DNA of 64,000 nt from Stentor roeselii (taxonomy: Eukaryota; Ciliophora; Heterotrichea; Heterotrichida; Stentoridae): contig RSEH01000191.1 in assembly GCA_006503475.1 (NCBI GenBank), positions 28,482 to 92,481 on the forward strand. The letters are read 5' to 3'. The notes under the pieces are model-generated. The model was not told where the DNA came from, made no database searches, and saw nothing but the letters and a program-made list of their open reading frames with translations. The position numbers and the translations under genes were made by a program. This document shows, in pieces, positions 20,497 to 29,969 of the stretch (position 1 is the first letter of the stretch; each line of letters begins with the position of its first letter).

Positions 20497-21351
20497 ATGA
20501 TAAAACCTTCAGAACAGCCAGAAGACCGTCCAAGTATCGACGGGGAGTCGAAAAAATGCTACATCTGCTCTAAAGGTTTCAATTTCCGCAAAAAGCACAT
20601 CTGCAAGTTCTGCATGAACGCAGTCTGCACAGACCATTGTCAGAAAGCCAGAACAGTCGACATGTTCGAAGAAGCCCAGCCGATATGTGACCTGTGCAAC
20701 ATGGAAGAAATCAAAAAAGAACTCATGGCTGAAATCCAAATCGACATTCGAAGTCTTGAAGACGAGCTTAAAGCAGCGAAATCAGTAAATGAAAGAATGG
20801 ATCGAGAGCACTTCGAAAAAACAGCTCAAATCAATAAGCTTGAAAATGAAATCGCTTATATTCTCAGTACTTTCAATGATCAGTCGGTAAGTCTAGCAAA
20901 TGATATTAAATTCGAACAGGAGAAAAATAAGGAACTTAGAGAAAAACATCAAAGTCTTCAGGAAAACCTTAAAAATGCGAAAGTTGATGAAAGTGAATCT
21001 GGACAGAAATTTTTGAAAGTTTCAGAAGAATGTGAAAATCTTAGAAGACAAGCTGATATTTTAAAGGAAACGAAAGATGGACTTAATAGTCAACTTGATA
21101 AAATCAATGCGAAGTTGAAGGGAAGTCTTAATGTTGATCAGGTTAATAAATTACTTTGTGAACCTTGTGGGGAGAAACTTGGAGAAGCTGCGAAAAATCG
21201 GAGGGTTGATGCGCCTTCGGTTTTGGAAGATGCTACTGCTAGTGTTATGGATGAGAGGGAGAGTATTATGAAAAGTGTTAGAGAGTATAAAGATATTCTT
21301 TCGCAGCAGAATTCGAGACCTACTGAGTCTTCTGGATGTTTGATAATTTAA
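20497..21351 (+). CDS. FYVE-like zinc finger, coiled coil and C-terminal CaaX box
   Basis: 284 residues. Eight cysteines at 21, 24, 36, 39, 44, 48, 64 and 67 are spaced like a cross-braced FYVE-type finger (CYIC, CKFC, C-x3-C, CDLC), preceded by RKKH at 31-34, which resembles the basic phosphoinositide-binding patch. Residues about 70-215 are coiled coil. The protein ends SSGCLII, a CaaX prenylation box. Family knowledge suggests membrane recruitment through both phosphoinositide and prenyl group, for example in endosomal tethering; the classical WxxD and RVC elements of true FYVE domains are not clear, so 'FYVE-related' is as far as I go. It follows the crotonase gene by 63 bases on the same strand. 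Confidence 0.8.
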   Translation: MIKPSEQPEDRPSIDGESKKCYICSKGFNFRKKHICKFCMNAVCTDHCQKARTVDMFEEAQPICDLCNMEEIKKELMAEIQIDIRSLEDELKAAKSVNERMDREHFEKTAQINKLENEIAYILSTFNDQSVSLANDIKFEQEKNKELREKHQSLQENLKNAKVDESESGQKFLKVSEECENLRRQADILKETKDGLNSQLDKINAKLKGSLNVDQVNKLLCEPCGEKLGEAAKNRRVDAPSVLEDATASVMDERESIMKSVREYKDILSQQNSRPTESSGCLII

Positions 21352-21903
21352 GAGGATGATTTATGATTTGGGGCATTAGGTGGTTGGTGAGTTTTTTTGG
21401 ATTTATTTTGATTAATTATGGATAATTATAGATTGAATGAAGGATGAGGTAATTTTCTAGTCTAATTTTGGGAAAAAGAGATTATGCATCATATATTAGT
21501 ATCTAAAAAGCTATGTTTTTATGAATATTGATATGCTTTTGATTATTAGCGAATTACTAAATGAATATTTCAAAATAGAGAATAGATTTTAATTACGATA
21601 AATTCAAATATTTACCTAGATTTCAATCAGATTTATTTTATAGTCATCTAATCATCAGGAATGCACTAAACTATAGCATATCTATTGAATTTCTATTTTA
21701 AATTAAATTTTCCACTATTTTTTTGGAAGAGATAAAAAATTCTGTAGTTTCAAAAACTTACATTATACCTGATAAGTCTTCATTGATTCAGTTCAAAGTT
21801 ATGAAAAATGGGTAAAAATTGCTAAAATCTCCAGTTTCCCCTCCTTCGAAATTGCCGGTAAATCCCTGAAACATTTCCCAAATCTGCCATTTTTATAAAC
21901 ATA
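21352..21903. other. Intergenic stretch, no gene seen
   Basis: About 550 AT-rich bases between two same-strand genes. No useful frame, no tRNA and no repeat was noticed. A TATAAA lies 11 bases upstream of the next ATG. Confidence 0.6.
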
Positions 21904-22797
21904 ATGCAAGACACAGCAAGCAAAAGCGGAAAAAATAGCCGGAAGAACTCAGGTGATTTAAAGCCTTCAATCCTTCACATTTCAAGTGATTCATTACAAT
22001 TTTCGAATGCAAGTGAAACCAAATCATCAAAATCAACTTTACCGATTCCCAAAGGAGAGACGCCTTACGCGCTAGCAAAAGTGGCTGAGTACAAAGACCG
22101 AGACCTCGACAAAGCCGAGTATTTTTACAAGCTCGCAATAAAAAAGGGTGAAAGAGTCATGTCCGCAATCAAGGACCTCGCCTCTTTACTTCATCAAAGA
22201 GGAAAAACAAGTGAAGCTCTCAACATTTTAACCTCAAATCGTCACATTTTTAGAAACGACACTGAAAAATATCATAATCTTTACACAACTCTTCAAAAAC
22301 AACTAACCGCGTCAATTAACAGTTTGAATAAAAGTCTCAAAATGTCGAATTTAACTGAAAATATGAGAGAAAAAGATGTTAGGGCACTTTTTGAGAATCC
22401 TGTTAGGATTCAAGCTGTTGAGATGAGAAAAGAAGAAAGTCGCAAAAATTTGAATTTTTGCTGTTTTTTGAGGTTTAATAGTCATTCTTCTGCTAGGAAG
22501 ACTTTGGAAGGGTTTAAAATGTGGGAAAAGTTTAAAATTGAATGGGTTAATTCTGAGGGGAAGACTGTCGGCGATGCCCATTATTATAGGCAGAAAATGG
22601 AAGATTATAGAAAAAAACATCCTACTTTTGATTATCAAGTTTTTGATAGGGACCCTCAGGGATATGTTTATTGTCTACCACTTGACTCGAGTCCTTTGGT
22701 TATTAATAAGCAGACATCTCAACAGGATTCGGAAGTTCAAGAACTTATTGGAACTGGACTGTTCAACACAATTTTTGATGAAGTTGAATGTTTTTGA
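21904..22797 (+). CDS. TPR-like helical repeats followed by an RRM-like domain
   Basis: 297 residues. A Ser/Lys-rich head (1-50) leads into two or three TPR/Sel1-like helix pairs (about 53-125: YALAKVAEYKDRDLDKAEYF, SAIKDLASLLHQRGKTSEAL). Residues about 155-215 look like an RRM: a beta strand (VRIQAVEMRK), then an RNP1-like strand (NFCCFLRFNSHSSARKTLE) and a helix, and then FKIEWV. The C-terminal 70 residues contain an aromatic stretch (YRQKMEDYRKKHPTFDYQVF) with no known domain. An RNA-binding role is inferred; no catalytic motif is present. The stop is TGA. I do not recognise an orthologue. Confidence 0.72.
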   Translation: MQDTASKSGKNSRKNSGDLKPSILHISSDSLQFSNASETKSSKSTLPIPKGETPYALAKVAEYKDRDLDKAEYFYKLAIKKGERVMSAIKDLASLLHQRGKTSEALNILTSNRHIFRNDTEKYHNLYTTLQKQLTASINSLNKSLKMSNLTENMREKDVRALFENPVRIQAVEMRKEESRKNLNFCCFLRFNSHSSARKTLEGFKMWEKFKIEWVNSEGKTVGDAHYYRQKMEDYRKKHPTFDYQVFDRDPQGYVYCLPLDSSPLVINKQTSQQDSEVQELIGTGLFNTIFDEVECF

Positions 22798-23659
22798 GAG
22801 GCTAATTTGTTGAAATTAGTTAAAGATTTTTTATTTTTATTGATTTTAAGTGAATGATTTTTTATATGGAATTTTTATGGGTTTGTATATGGAGAAGATT
22901 ATAAACTATCTTCTTTATCAGTGGATTATAGGATTTTTGTTTATATCAAGAATTATTATTTTTAATATTTGGAGAGTAAACCTCTGTATCGCCTTCAAAA
23001 GAAACTTGTTCACATAAAAATTCTAAGTAAAAACATAGATATTCGTTAAATTGTATTTTAAAAAAGTCAGAAGATATTAGAATATGTGTATTTGGTCTTT
23101 AGAGAAATTGAGTTGATTCTGAGAAAGTTTAAATGATCTATTGAAATAGGTCAACATTATGTAATTGAAAAAAATCATTTATTTGAAATAGAGATTGCTG
23201 AATAATTTAGTTTTTCATTGAGAATTGTACAATTTTGAGAGGATCTAAATTTTGATGTAGATTATGTACAAGAATATGAATTTAGTTTTTATTGTGATTT
23301 CTGCAGCCCTATCCACATTTCCATTCTATATTCTTTTATTAATAATAGTATGATATCCAAGACCTTTTGAAAATATTTGATCAAGATCATATTCATCTGT
23401 ATTTTTAAACGTTAATACTTGTTTTGAAATATGGCAATAAGAGCTTGCTTTCATAATTCATATTGTAATATTTTAATTTATAAAATATTCGAGATATTTA
23501 ACAACTTCTGAACTTCTTTAATGAGCATGAATATTTTTATAGTTGTAAATTTTTATGGGTGTAATATATATTGAATACCTTAAAATTATCATTATTTAAT
23601 TCCGGTGCTAAAATTTATACTTATGATTTTTTTTTAAGTGAATAGGAACTTCCAAGAAA
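22798..23659. other. Intergenic stretch, no gene seen
   Basis: About 860 bases up to the left edge of the inverted duplication. The + strand is visibly T- and G-rich over much of it. No coding frame, RNA gene or repeat could be supported. Confidence 0.6.
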
Positions 23660-25120
23660 TTGTGAAAACAGAGAAACTAAAGGGTCTCAAGAACTAATAA
23701 CTACCTGGAGGTATCAAAAGGCTAAATTGCTAAATTTTTCAAGTAAAAGGTTCATAAAAGTAAGCAGGTCCCCAGTCACTAGTAAATAATTCCTTAAAGA
23801 GAGACCAGCTTTCAACAAAAATTTCTAAACTCAAAGACCAACAAAGGATTTCTTTCTCTGAAATTTAAATCGGAATTATTTCGAATTTTTTTATTGAATA
23901 TTAACCATTTTCAAAGTTTTAATCCTTGAACTCTCAGAACAATCTAAAAAAGCTTTATAATGGGGATAAGTAGTAATTGGTAGGTATTTTAATGCTTAAG
24001 GGGACTGTATTGATAAATAAACTCAGTTGAAGTGAAAATTATAAATCTAATTTAAAATCAATCAGGATCAGTTTCCTAACTTTAGTAAATTATTTCTGTA
24101 ATCTATTACTAAATAATATGTCTTCCATATGTGAATATAAATGAAAAAATTCAGGTTTCCAAAGTTACCTTTTGAAGTTAAGCTAAAAAAACACCTAAAA
24201 TGTTCCGATTGCTATCCCTAGTGACAAACTATTCCCATTGCTTCCAGCCTTCAACAGATATGTATGCAAAAGTATTCATTTTGGAAATAAAACAAAAACC
24301 GATAGGGATAGCTTTTTATACTTTCAATAACTCTAAGTAACGAAATAAAATGATTGATTCAAGGCTTTCAAAAATAAATAAAATATCTTTCAGCTAGTTC
24401 GATGACATTAATTTTTTGAATACAAATTCGAATCTTTATGATTTTGAAGAAATCGTTTCTTTGACTGAGAAAGAAATTCTAAATCTAAAATAATGAGTCG
24501 ATTAATGCAAATAATCAATCAAAAATAAGAAAATTAGAAAAATCTTTTAAGATAACTTGCAGAAAAATTTTATGAAGAATTTCACCATTTCTAGAAGTTT
24601 TTTTCTTTATGAGTAATGACTTAGATAATATTAGGCATAATTGGATTGACCAGATCTTTATGGCTCATGTACTTCTTGGTTGTTTATGTTACTTTTTGTT
24701 GAAAAAAGATTACCAAAATAATTTTATCAAACTTTTAAATAATTCGGAAAATCTTCAAAGCTTATTATATACTGCGATTAAAAAGAACACTTATTTTAGT
24801 AACATTTTTATTGTTAATACACTCTATCAGCTGGTCTTTTTGGAAAATCAATTTAAAAACGAACCTAAAATTTGGGGTGCTGTAGATAAGGGAAAATTAA
24901 TGGATTTTATTTAAAAATCAAATCTGTACAATTATATAATGAGATTTTTTAAGTTATTTGTTTAGAACACATGAAAATTGCACCTCGAATAAAATTTATA
25001 AACTACAAGCAATTTATTGAAATTACTCTAAATAAGGTATATCTTGTCTCATTACCTTCTTCATTATCAAGCTTTATTTGTTTCAACTCTAGTATTTTGA
25101 TCAAGATTCCTGCCGATAGA
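23660..25120 (+). repeat. Inverted duplication, copy B (decayed)
   Basis: Plus-strand counterpart of copy A at 4004-5890. Matching order of landmarks: AAAGGGTCTCAAG near 23680, GGTCCCCAGTCACTAGT near 23767, GGATTTCTTTCTCTGAA near 23846, AATAATATGTCTTCCAT near 24114, then the start codon at 24141 and the gene body. Similarity stops near 25115, about two thirds of the way through the gene, and unrelated sequence follows. The copies are inverted and about 18 kb apart. Confidence 0.8.
24141..25120 (+). pseudogene. Decayed, 3'-truncated copy of the metallopeptidase-like gene
   Basis: The start context (AATATAAATGAAAAAAT) and much of the protein match the intact gene at 4004-5395. The reading is broken by in-frame stops at 24219 (TAG), 24338 (TAA) and 24395 (TAG) and by small indels near 24490 and 24900. 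The stretch 24609-24914 remains open for 101 codons (contains FMAHVLLGCLCYFLLKKDY). Alignment ends after ICFNSSILIK (near 25115). The part that would encode HELGH and the downstream Glu is absent, so this copy could not make a zinc site even if the stops were read through. None of the stops can be removed by a 15-nt GT-AG intron that I could find. Confidence 0.85.
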
Positions 25121-25737
25121 ATGCCGGGTAAACAGAATAGATGAAGTGCTTAAAGCTGAAATATTCAATGAACTTAAATTAAGTCAATTTTTCTACAACT
25201 TCAAACTCAATAAGCATCATCATACTATGAAGAGGTAACTACTCGAATATGAATGGATTTTCAGAAATCATCTTGAAAGTCCGCAAAATAATCTCTTTTT
25301 TATAATTATCAGATAAAAACTGAAGTTTTAATGAAAAATCATATCTCAATTTCCAGGTCTATATATCCCAGTCTTCAGATTTCTCAGAAACCCTCTCTTC
25401 GATCAGTTTATTCTAAATTAGGCCCTTGTCTCTACTAGAAAGGTTAAATTACAATAATTATTGTTTTGATACACTAAAAATTCGAATTTTAATGATTTGA
25501 ATATAATTCGAAATGAATTTCTCTATTTTAAGAGGTTTTAAATTTGAATACAGATTAACCCTTATATGTATTTAGTGATTGGATGGCGATTCAAATCTTT
25601 TCTATTAAATCAAACATCAATATTCCTTGTAACTACTTTAAATTGATGAGAATACTGATTTTCCGAAAGATTGAAATCAAACAAAATCTAGAGTAATAAA
25701 ATAATTAAATTTCTCTAATCAAATTATACATTAATCA
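25121..25737. other. Intergenic stretch, no gene seen
   Basis: About 620 bases between the broken edge of the duplication and the deubiquitinase gene. It does not resemble the missing 3' third of the metallopeptidase-like gene. No useful frame or RNA gene was found. Confidence 0.6.
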
Positions 25738-28440
25738 ATGAGTTATCAAATAAACCCAGATGAACTTGAAGAAATAGTCGACATGGGGATTTCACATGAT
25801 CAAGCTGTCAAAGCTTTAAAAATGCACAGGTCCAAACAAGCAGCATTAGACTTTCTTTTCCCATCCCCTGAAAAGGTAGTCCGTCCAAGAACCTCTCTCG
25901 ACGACCTAAACCTAGCAATCCACTATTCCTTAAAAGAGCAAGACCTAGACTACTCCCTAGTCGACATCTCAAACCCAGAGTCCCTTCTGCGGTTCGACAA
26001 TTCTCCAGTCGGTCTAAAAAACGTGAAAAACACCTGTTATTTCAATTCACTGATCCAGTCCTACTTCATGATTCCAAAGCTAGTCCAAGAAGTTCTTTCG
26101 TTTAAACTAGACCCGTCACATCCAAACTACCCAGACCTTCAAATTTCTTCAAACATCAAATTGATAGAAGAACTTCAGCTTCTCTTCGCTTCAATGATCC
26201 TCGGGAATAAAAAGTGCATCGACCCCAGCAATGTCCTTGACACACTTTTAGATGAATCTGGAAATCGAGTAGAAGTCGGAGAACAGAAAGACATCGGAGA
26301 GTTTAACATTAATTTCATTGCAAGAATTGAAGAAGGCTTGAAAGCGGTTCAAGAATCTGTTAAGGAAAATAATTTGGTTTCTCAGTTGTTTTATGCGAAA
26401 CAACAGGAATTTGTAGTGGCTCAGGAAGTTAATGGGGAACAGGTCGAGTTTATCAATAGTACCATGTTTGGACAGCTTAGTCTTGATGTTAATGAAAAGG
26501 AATTGCATCGTGCTTGGGATAAGGCTTATCATAATTTTATTGAAGAGTTTGTTACTCCTCTTGGACATAAAACTTTTGCTACTCAGGATATTTGGCCTGA
26601 AAAACTTCCTGGAATTCTTTTGTTTCAGATTCAAAGAGTTGTTTATGACCCGAAATTGAAATTGAGTGTTAAGATTAACTCGGAATTCAAATTTCCTGAG
26701 GTTTTATATGGAGATAGGTATATTTTGAAGAATAAGGAAATTTATTTAAGTTTAAGGGAAACAGTCCTAAACCTCAGACAAAAAATGATATCCCTCGAAA
26801 GACAACTAAACCAAATCCAAAACTTCAAAAATTCCGGTCACAGCCTAATTCAAGTCCTTTCCTCAGTAAGTAAATTTTTAGACACTCAGCAATACTCAAT
26901 CCTCGAGAACAAGAAAAAGCAAATAAGCCACCTTCTCAACATTGCCGAAGAAGACATAAAAATAACCCAGTCCAACTTAGACAATCTAAAAATTAATTTT
27001 GAAACCCAAGAAAAAAGTTTAAAACAAGAACTTGATAATCTTCATCAAGAACTCGAAAATATCTTCAATACTGAAAACCTAAAAAAATACGAATATCTTC
27101 TTCATTCAATCCTGATGCATCAAGGCCGAGCAGAGGCAGGTCACTACTTCGCTTACATCTTTGACATCGAAGAAAAGGTCTGGCGGAGGTACAGCGACAC
27201 TCACATAAAAAAAGTGACTTCAGAAGAAGTATTCAAAAACGCTGTAGGAAATGAAGACATGTCAGCCTATTGTTTTATCTACATCTACAAACCCTACATT
27301 GAAAATTCTGGAGTTTTTACTGGTTCTCTAGAAAACCTTTTAGAAAACTACTCAAAAATCATTCCTGAACCAATAAAAAAAAAAGTTCTTGAATCAAATG
27401 ATTTGTTTTTATATGAAATCGACAGTCATAAAAACTTAAAAATTGTAGAAAAAATTAAAAGACTTTATGATGAAAGATTCACTCATTTCGTTCAATTAAC
27501 TGCAGATTCCAACAACTCTGACCGACAACTGATAAACTTCGTGATTTTTATAAGATTTCAAAGAAATGAGCACCTAGCACGTTTCACCTTACTTCAAACA
27601 TGTATCTCTGAAGTGACAGGAAAATCACTTGAAAGTTTCCAAGGCGACATAATTTTCATGGCAAAGCTCGAAGGCCTGATGTGCAAAAGTCAACTCGGTC
27701 CAAACTCTTTAATTTTAACTGAAAATGATGAAACAACTCTTCTTGAACTAAAAGCGAGGTTCAAACAAAAGTATCTTCATGGCAGGTTCAACATGTACGT
27801 TTTCAATAAAATGGCTCAAGAAAAACTTTTAGAGGCTCTTGCAGGTCTTTCTGTTCAACTCGAATTCTTCTGTGATCCGACTGATGAATACCAAAGATTT
27901 TGCCTTGAAAACTTGAAGGTCATTGGACTTAGAATTTCTAGTCTCGTCAATGCATGTTTTTTTGCAAAGGAAATCGAACAAGGCCTTGAATGGGCAAAAA
28001 ATCTTGCTTTGGTCTGTGGGTTGTTAAGTGAAATCGACCAGGAGTTTAAAGGTTTTCTTAGAAATCGACTTGAAAATAGCTGGAATTACTTAAAAAAATA
28101 TATTCCTGGGTATTTTTCTGTTGATGTTAAGGAAAAGTTTGAAAAGGTTTTTGAGGATTTTAATAGTTTGGCTGGTGTTGTTGGGTTGGAAAATGAGAGA
28201 AGTGATAAGATTTTAAAGGATGTTGTTGAGTCTTTTGATGATGGGAAGGTACTTGATTGGAAGGATTATTCGAATAGCATTGCTTGGGATTATGTGTCGG
28301 GATTAAAGAATTATCAAGGGTCTTTTATTTATGATTGGACTCTTGCGCTTAGAAGACTGATGGAAAAAAATTACATGAACACAGAAGAAATCATTTATCT
28401 CGAAAGGAAAAATGGGATATTTAATAGATTTAATTGGTAG
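25738..28440 (+). CDS. Ubiquitin-specific protease with N-terminal UBA domain
   Basis: 900 residues. Residues 3-43 form a UBA-like three-helix domain (DELEEIVDMGISHDQAVKAL). The USP domain starts at VGLKNVKNTCYFNSLIQ with catalytic Cys 100. The His box is AEAGHYFAYI with His 469, followed by W and YSDTHIKKV, where the Asp completes the triad region. A coiled-coil insert (about 340-430) splits the catalytic domain, as in USP25/USP28-type enzymes, which also carry N-terminal ubiquitin-binding elements. The C-terminal 400 residues are helical with no known domain. The role is removal of ubiquitin from substrates; the USP25/28 relationship is inferred from architecture. A 16-nt GTAAGT...TAG string at 26867-26882 looks like an intron but must be coding, because removing it breaks the frame. 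Base composition flips near 26340 and at 26760. Confidence 0.9.
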   Translation: MSYQINPDELEEIVDMGISHDQAVKALKMHRSKQAALDFLFPSPEKVVRPRTSLDDLNLAIHYSLKEQDLDYSLVDISNPESLLRFDNSPVGLKNVKNTCYFNSLIQSYFMIPKLVQEVLSFKLDPSHPNYPDLQISSNIKLIEELQLLFASMILGNKKCIDPSNVLDTLLDESGNRVEVGEQKDIGEFNINFIARIEEGLKAVQESVKENNLVSQLFYAKQQEFVVAQEVNGEQVEFINSTMFGQLSLDVNEKELHRAWDKAYHNFIEEFVTPLGHKTFATQDIWPEKLPGILLFQIQRVVYDPKLKLSVKINSEFKFPEVLYGDRYILKNKEIYLSLRETVLNLRQKMISLERQLNQIQNFKNSGHSLIQVLSSVSKFLDTQQYSILENKKKQISHLLNIAEEDIKITQSNLDNLKINFETQEKSLKQELDNLHQELENIFNTENLKKYEYLLHSILMHQGRAEAGHYFAYIFDIEEKVWRRYSDTHIKKVTSEEVFKNAVGNEDMSAYCFIYIYKPYIENSGVFTGSLENLLENYSKIIPEPIKKKVLESNDLFLYEIDSHKNLKIVEKIKRLYDERFTHFVQLTADSNNSDRQLINFVIFIRFQRNEHLARFTLLQTCISEVTGKSLESFQGDIIFMAKLEGLMCKSQLGPNSLILTENDETTLLELKARFKQKYLHGRFNMYVFNKMAQEKLLEALAGLSVQLEFFCDPTDEYQRFCLENLKVIGLRISSLVNACFFAKEIEQGLEWAKNLALVCGLLSEIDQEFKGFLRNRLENSWNYLKKYIPGYFSVDVKEKFEKVFEDFNSLAGVVGLENERSDKILKDVVESFDDGKVLDWKDYSNSIAWDYVSGLKNYQGSFIYDWTLALRRLMEKNYMNTEEIIYLERKNGIFNRFNW

Positions 28441-28824
28441 AATTAAGTATCATGGAGAATTGTCTTGATACTTTAAATTTTAAAGATTTTCAATTTCGAT
28501 GAAAACTAGGATGGTATCGTAAGTTACATTCAACAAGATAATGCTAATCTTGAAAGTATTCACAAATTTTTTAAACCCAATCCTTGCCTCTACCAAAAAC
28601 TCTTTAAAATAATCATCTTAAAAATTTTAATCTTGAATTAAATTAAACCAAATCACTAGCCTGTTCTCAAACCTTCTTCATTCTCAAGAAAAATTAAATT
28701 CTGTCGATTTATTGAATTTCTTCTAATGGTGAAATCTTTGATCCTAAATAAATGTCAAGTTTTTTTTAATAAGTCAAACTTAACAAAATCCCAGAGCCAA
28801 ATTCAACGATTCTAGTTTATTACT
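28441..28824. other. Intergenic stretch, no gene seen
   Basis: About 380 bases between convergent genes. The first 120 bases are G/T-leaning and the next 160 A/C-rich on the + strand. No frame longer than about 20 codons looks coding. Confidence 0.6.
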
Positions 28825-29148
28825 CTAATTTCTAGTCCTTGAAGTAGTTTTCGAACTTTTTGCCTTTTTTTGATGTTGTCTTCGATGAACATACAAAAAG
28901 CTGAGATGTCTGAAGTTTTTTTTACAGACTCCGCATTTGTAAGGTTTTGCCCCTGTATGCAAGAAGTCATGTTCTTTCAAGTTTTTTTTGCTTGTGAAAA
29001 GAGATCCGCATTTCAAGCATTCGTATCTCTTGAAATTGAGATGCACAATTTCAATGTGCCTTTTTAGGTTGAACTTGGTAGTGAATTCTTTATCACAGAA
29101 ATCAAACATGCAGCAGTACCGAACTATCTTAAACTCTTCTGTTATCAT
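28825..29148 (-). CDS. Small three-finger C2H2 zinc finger protein
   Basis: 107 residues, almost entirely zinc fingers: CCMFDFCDKEFTTKFNLKRHIEIVH, then YECLKCGSLFTSKKNLKEHDFLH, a TGAKPYKC linker of the classical kind, then CGVCKKNFRHLSFLYVHRRQH. Each has the C-x2/4-C...F...L...H-x3/4-H pattern. The tail is basic (QKKAKSSKTTSRTRN). Tandem fingers joined by a TGxKPYKC linker usually bind DNA, so a transcription factor or chromatin protein is inferred. There is no other domain. The protein is short for the class but has no sign of truncation: start and stop flank the fingers cleanly. Confidence 0.88.
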   Translation of the reverse strand: MITEEFKIVRYCCMFDFCDKEFTTKFNLKRHIEIVHLNFKRYECLKCGSLFTSKKNLKEHDFLHTGAKPYKCGVCKKNFRHLSFLYVHRRQHQKKAKSSKTTSRTRN

Positions 29149-29640
29149 TCAATTATAAACTCCATGGTTGGAAAGAGATTAGAGGCCTTATAATTTTGGA
29201 TATTAAATCTAATTAGAAATGGATTTTTTCATTGTTTTCATCGGATCTTAAGATTTCGTAGTGATTAATCAGGACTTGATAAATTTGTAGAGAACTTTAT
29301 TTTTAGCATTGATAAGTTGGATCAATTAGGTTAACTTTCTGGTGTGTTTAAATGGTGAGAATCTTGAATGATGATTACGTTTAAAAGAAAGTTCATATTG
29401 ATTCGATGAAAATGGACTATTTGAATTATAGACAAATCATTTAAAATTTTTCTGATCAATTGTATTGATATTCTAATATAAAAAAGTCTTCAATTTTTCC
29501 AACATTTATCTTCCTCTCCAAGCCAACTTCCCTTAAACTCTAAAAAATTAAACAAATAATTAATCCATAACCCTTATGACCTTAATTTAGACAAATCATT
29601 CAACTCAATATTTCCTCGAAACTAATGATAAACCTGAATC
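29149..29640. other. Intergenic stretch between divergent genes
   Basis: About 490 bases between the zinc-finger gene (minus) and the small basic protein (plus). AT-rich, with no coding frame that stands out. Promoters for both genes must lie here, but no motif is distinctive. The right half (from about 29460) is A/C-rich on the + strand. Confidence 0.6.
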
Positions 29641-29967
29641 ATGTCATTCCTCGACCCTCTTCCTCAAGGCGCTCCAAAAAAGTGGATCAAGCAAGAAATA
29701 AAACGACTAAAAAAAGAAATCCAAGATTCTCACCAGCTTCTAAAACATCATTCAAACCTCCGTCAAAGTCTAGGTCTAAAATCCTCAGAAAACCTGAAAG
29801 ACTTGAAACTACCTCCACCCACTTCAAAGCAAGACCCAAAAGAAGTCTGGGGAGTAAAACTTTCTTATTCCTTAGAAGTTCCTAAAAAACGAGGAAGGTC
29901 ACGAAAAGTTGACCAAGACTTAAGCCAAACGCGGATAGTCTTTTACCTTAATTCACCTAACAGATAA
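29641..29967 (+). CDS. Small basic protein, function unknown
   Basis: 108 residues. Begins MSFLDPLPQGAPKKWIKQEI, then a charged helix (KRLKKEIQDSHQLLKHHSNL), a Pro/Lys linker, and ends with PKKRGRSRKVDQ and a hydrophobic strand (TRIVFYLNSP). PKKRGRSRK looks like a nuclear localisation signal. Codon choice and base use match neighbouring genes, and an overlapping +1 frame of similar length lacks this. The stop TAA is only 2 bases before the ATG of the next gene. No 15-nt intron joins the two frames, so I treat them as separate genes. A nuclear role is weak inference. Confidence 0.65.
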   Translation: MSFLDPLPQGAPKKWIKQEIKRLKKEIQDSHQLLKHHSNLRQSLGLKSSENLKDLKLPPPTSKQDPKEVWGVKLSYSLEVPKKRGRSRKVDQDLSQTRIVFYLNSPNR

Positions 29968-29969
29968 TC

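Noticed and set aside
24141-25120. Reading the second metallopeptidase-like copy as a functional gene with several introns
   Set aside because: Stops and indels do not fall in 15-nt GT-AG units, and the active-site part is missing.
26867-26882. A 16-nt GTAAGT...TTTAG string in the USP gene that looks like a perfect short intron
   Set aside because: Removing it shifts the frame into an early stop, while keeping it leaves the long conserved frame intact through the catalytic His box. It is coding sequence.
29625-29885. 86-codon frame overlapping the 108-residue basic protein in another frame
   Set aside because: Basic, Ser/Arg-rich shadow translation; codon use favours the 29641 frame.
29939-29969. 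Fusion of the 108-residue protein with the following 738-residue protein by an intron
   Set aside because: No GT...AG of 15 or 16 nt spans the stop, and the only GT...CAG pair is 26 nt.
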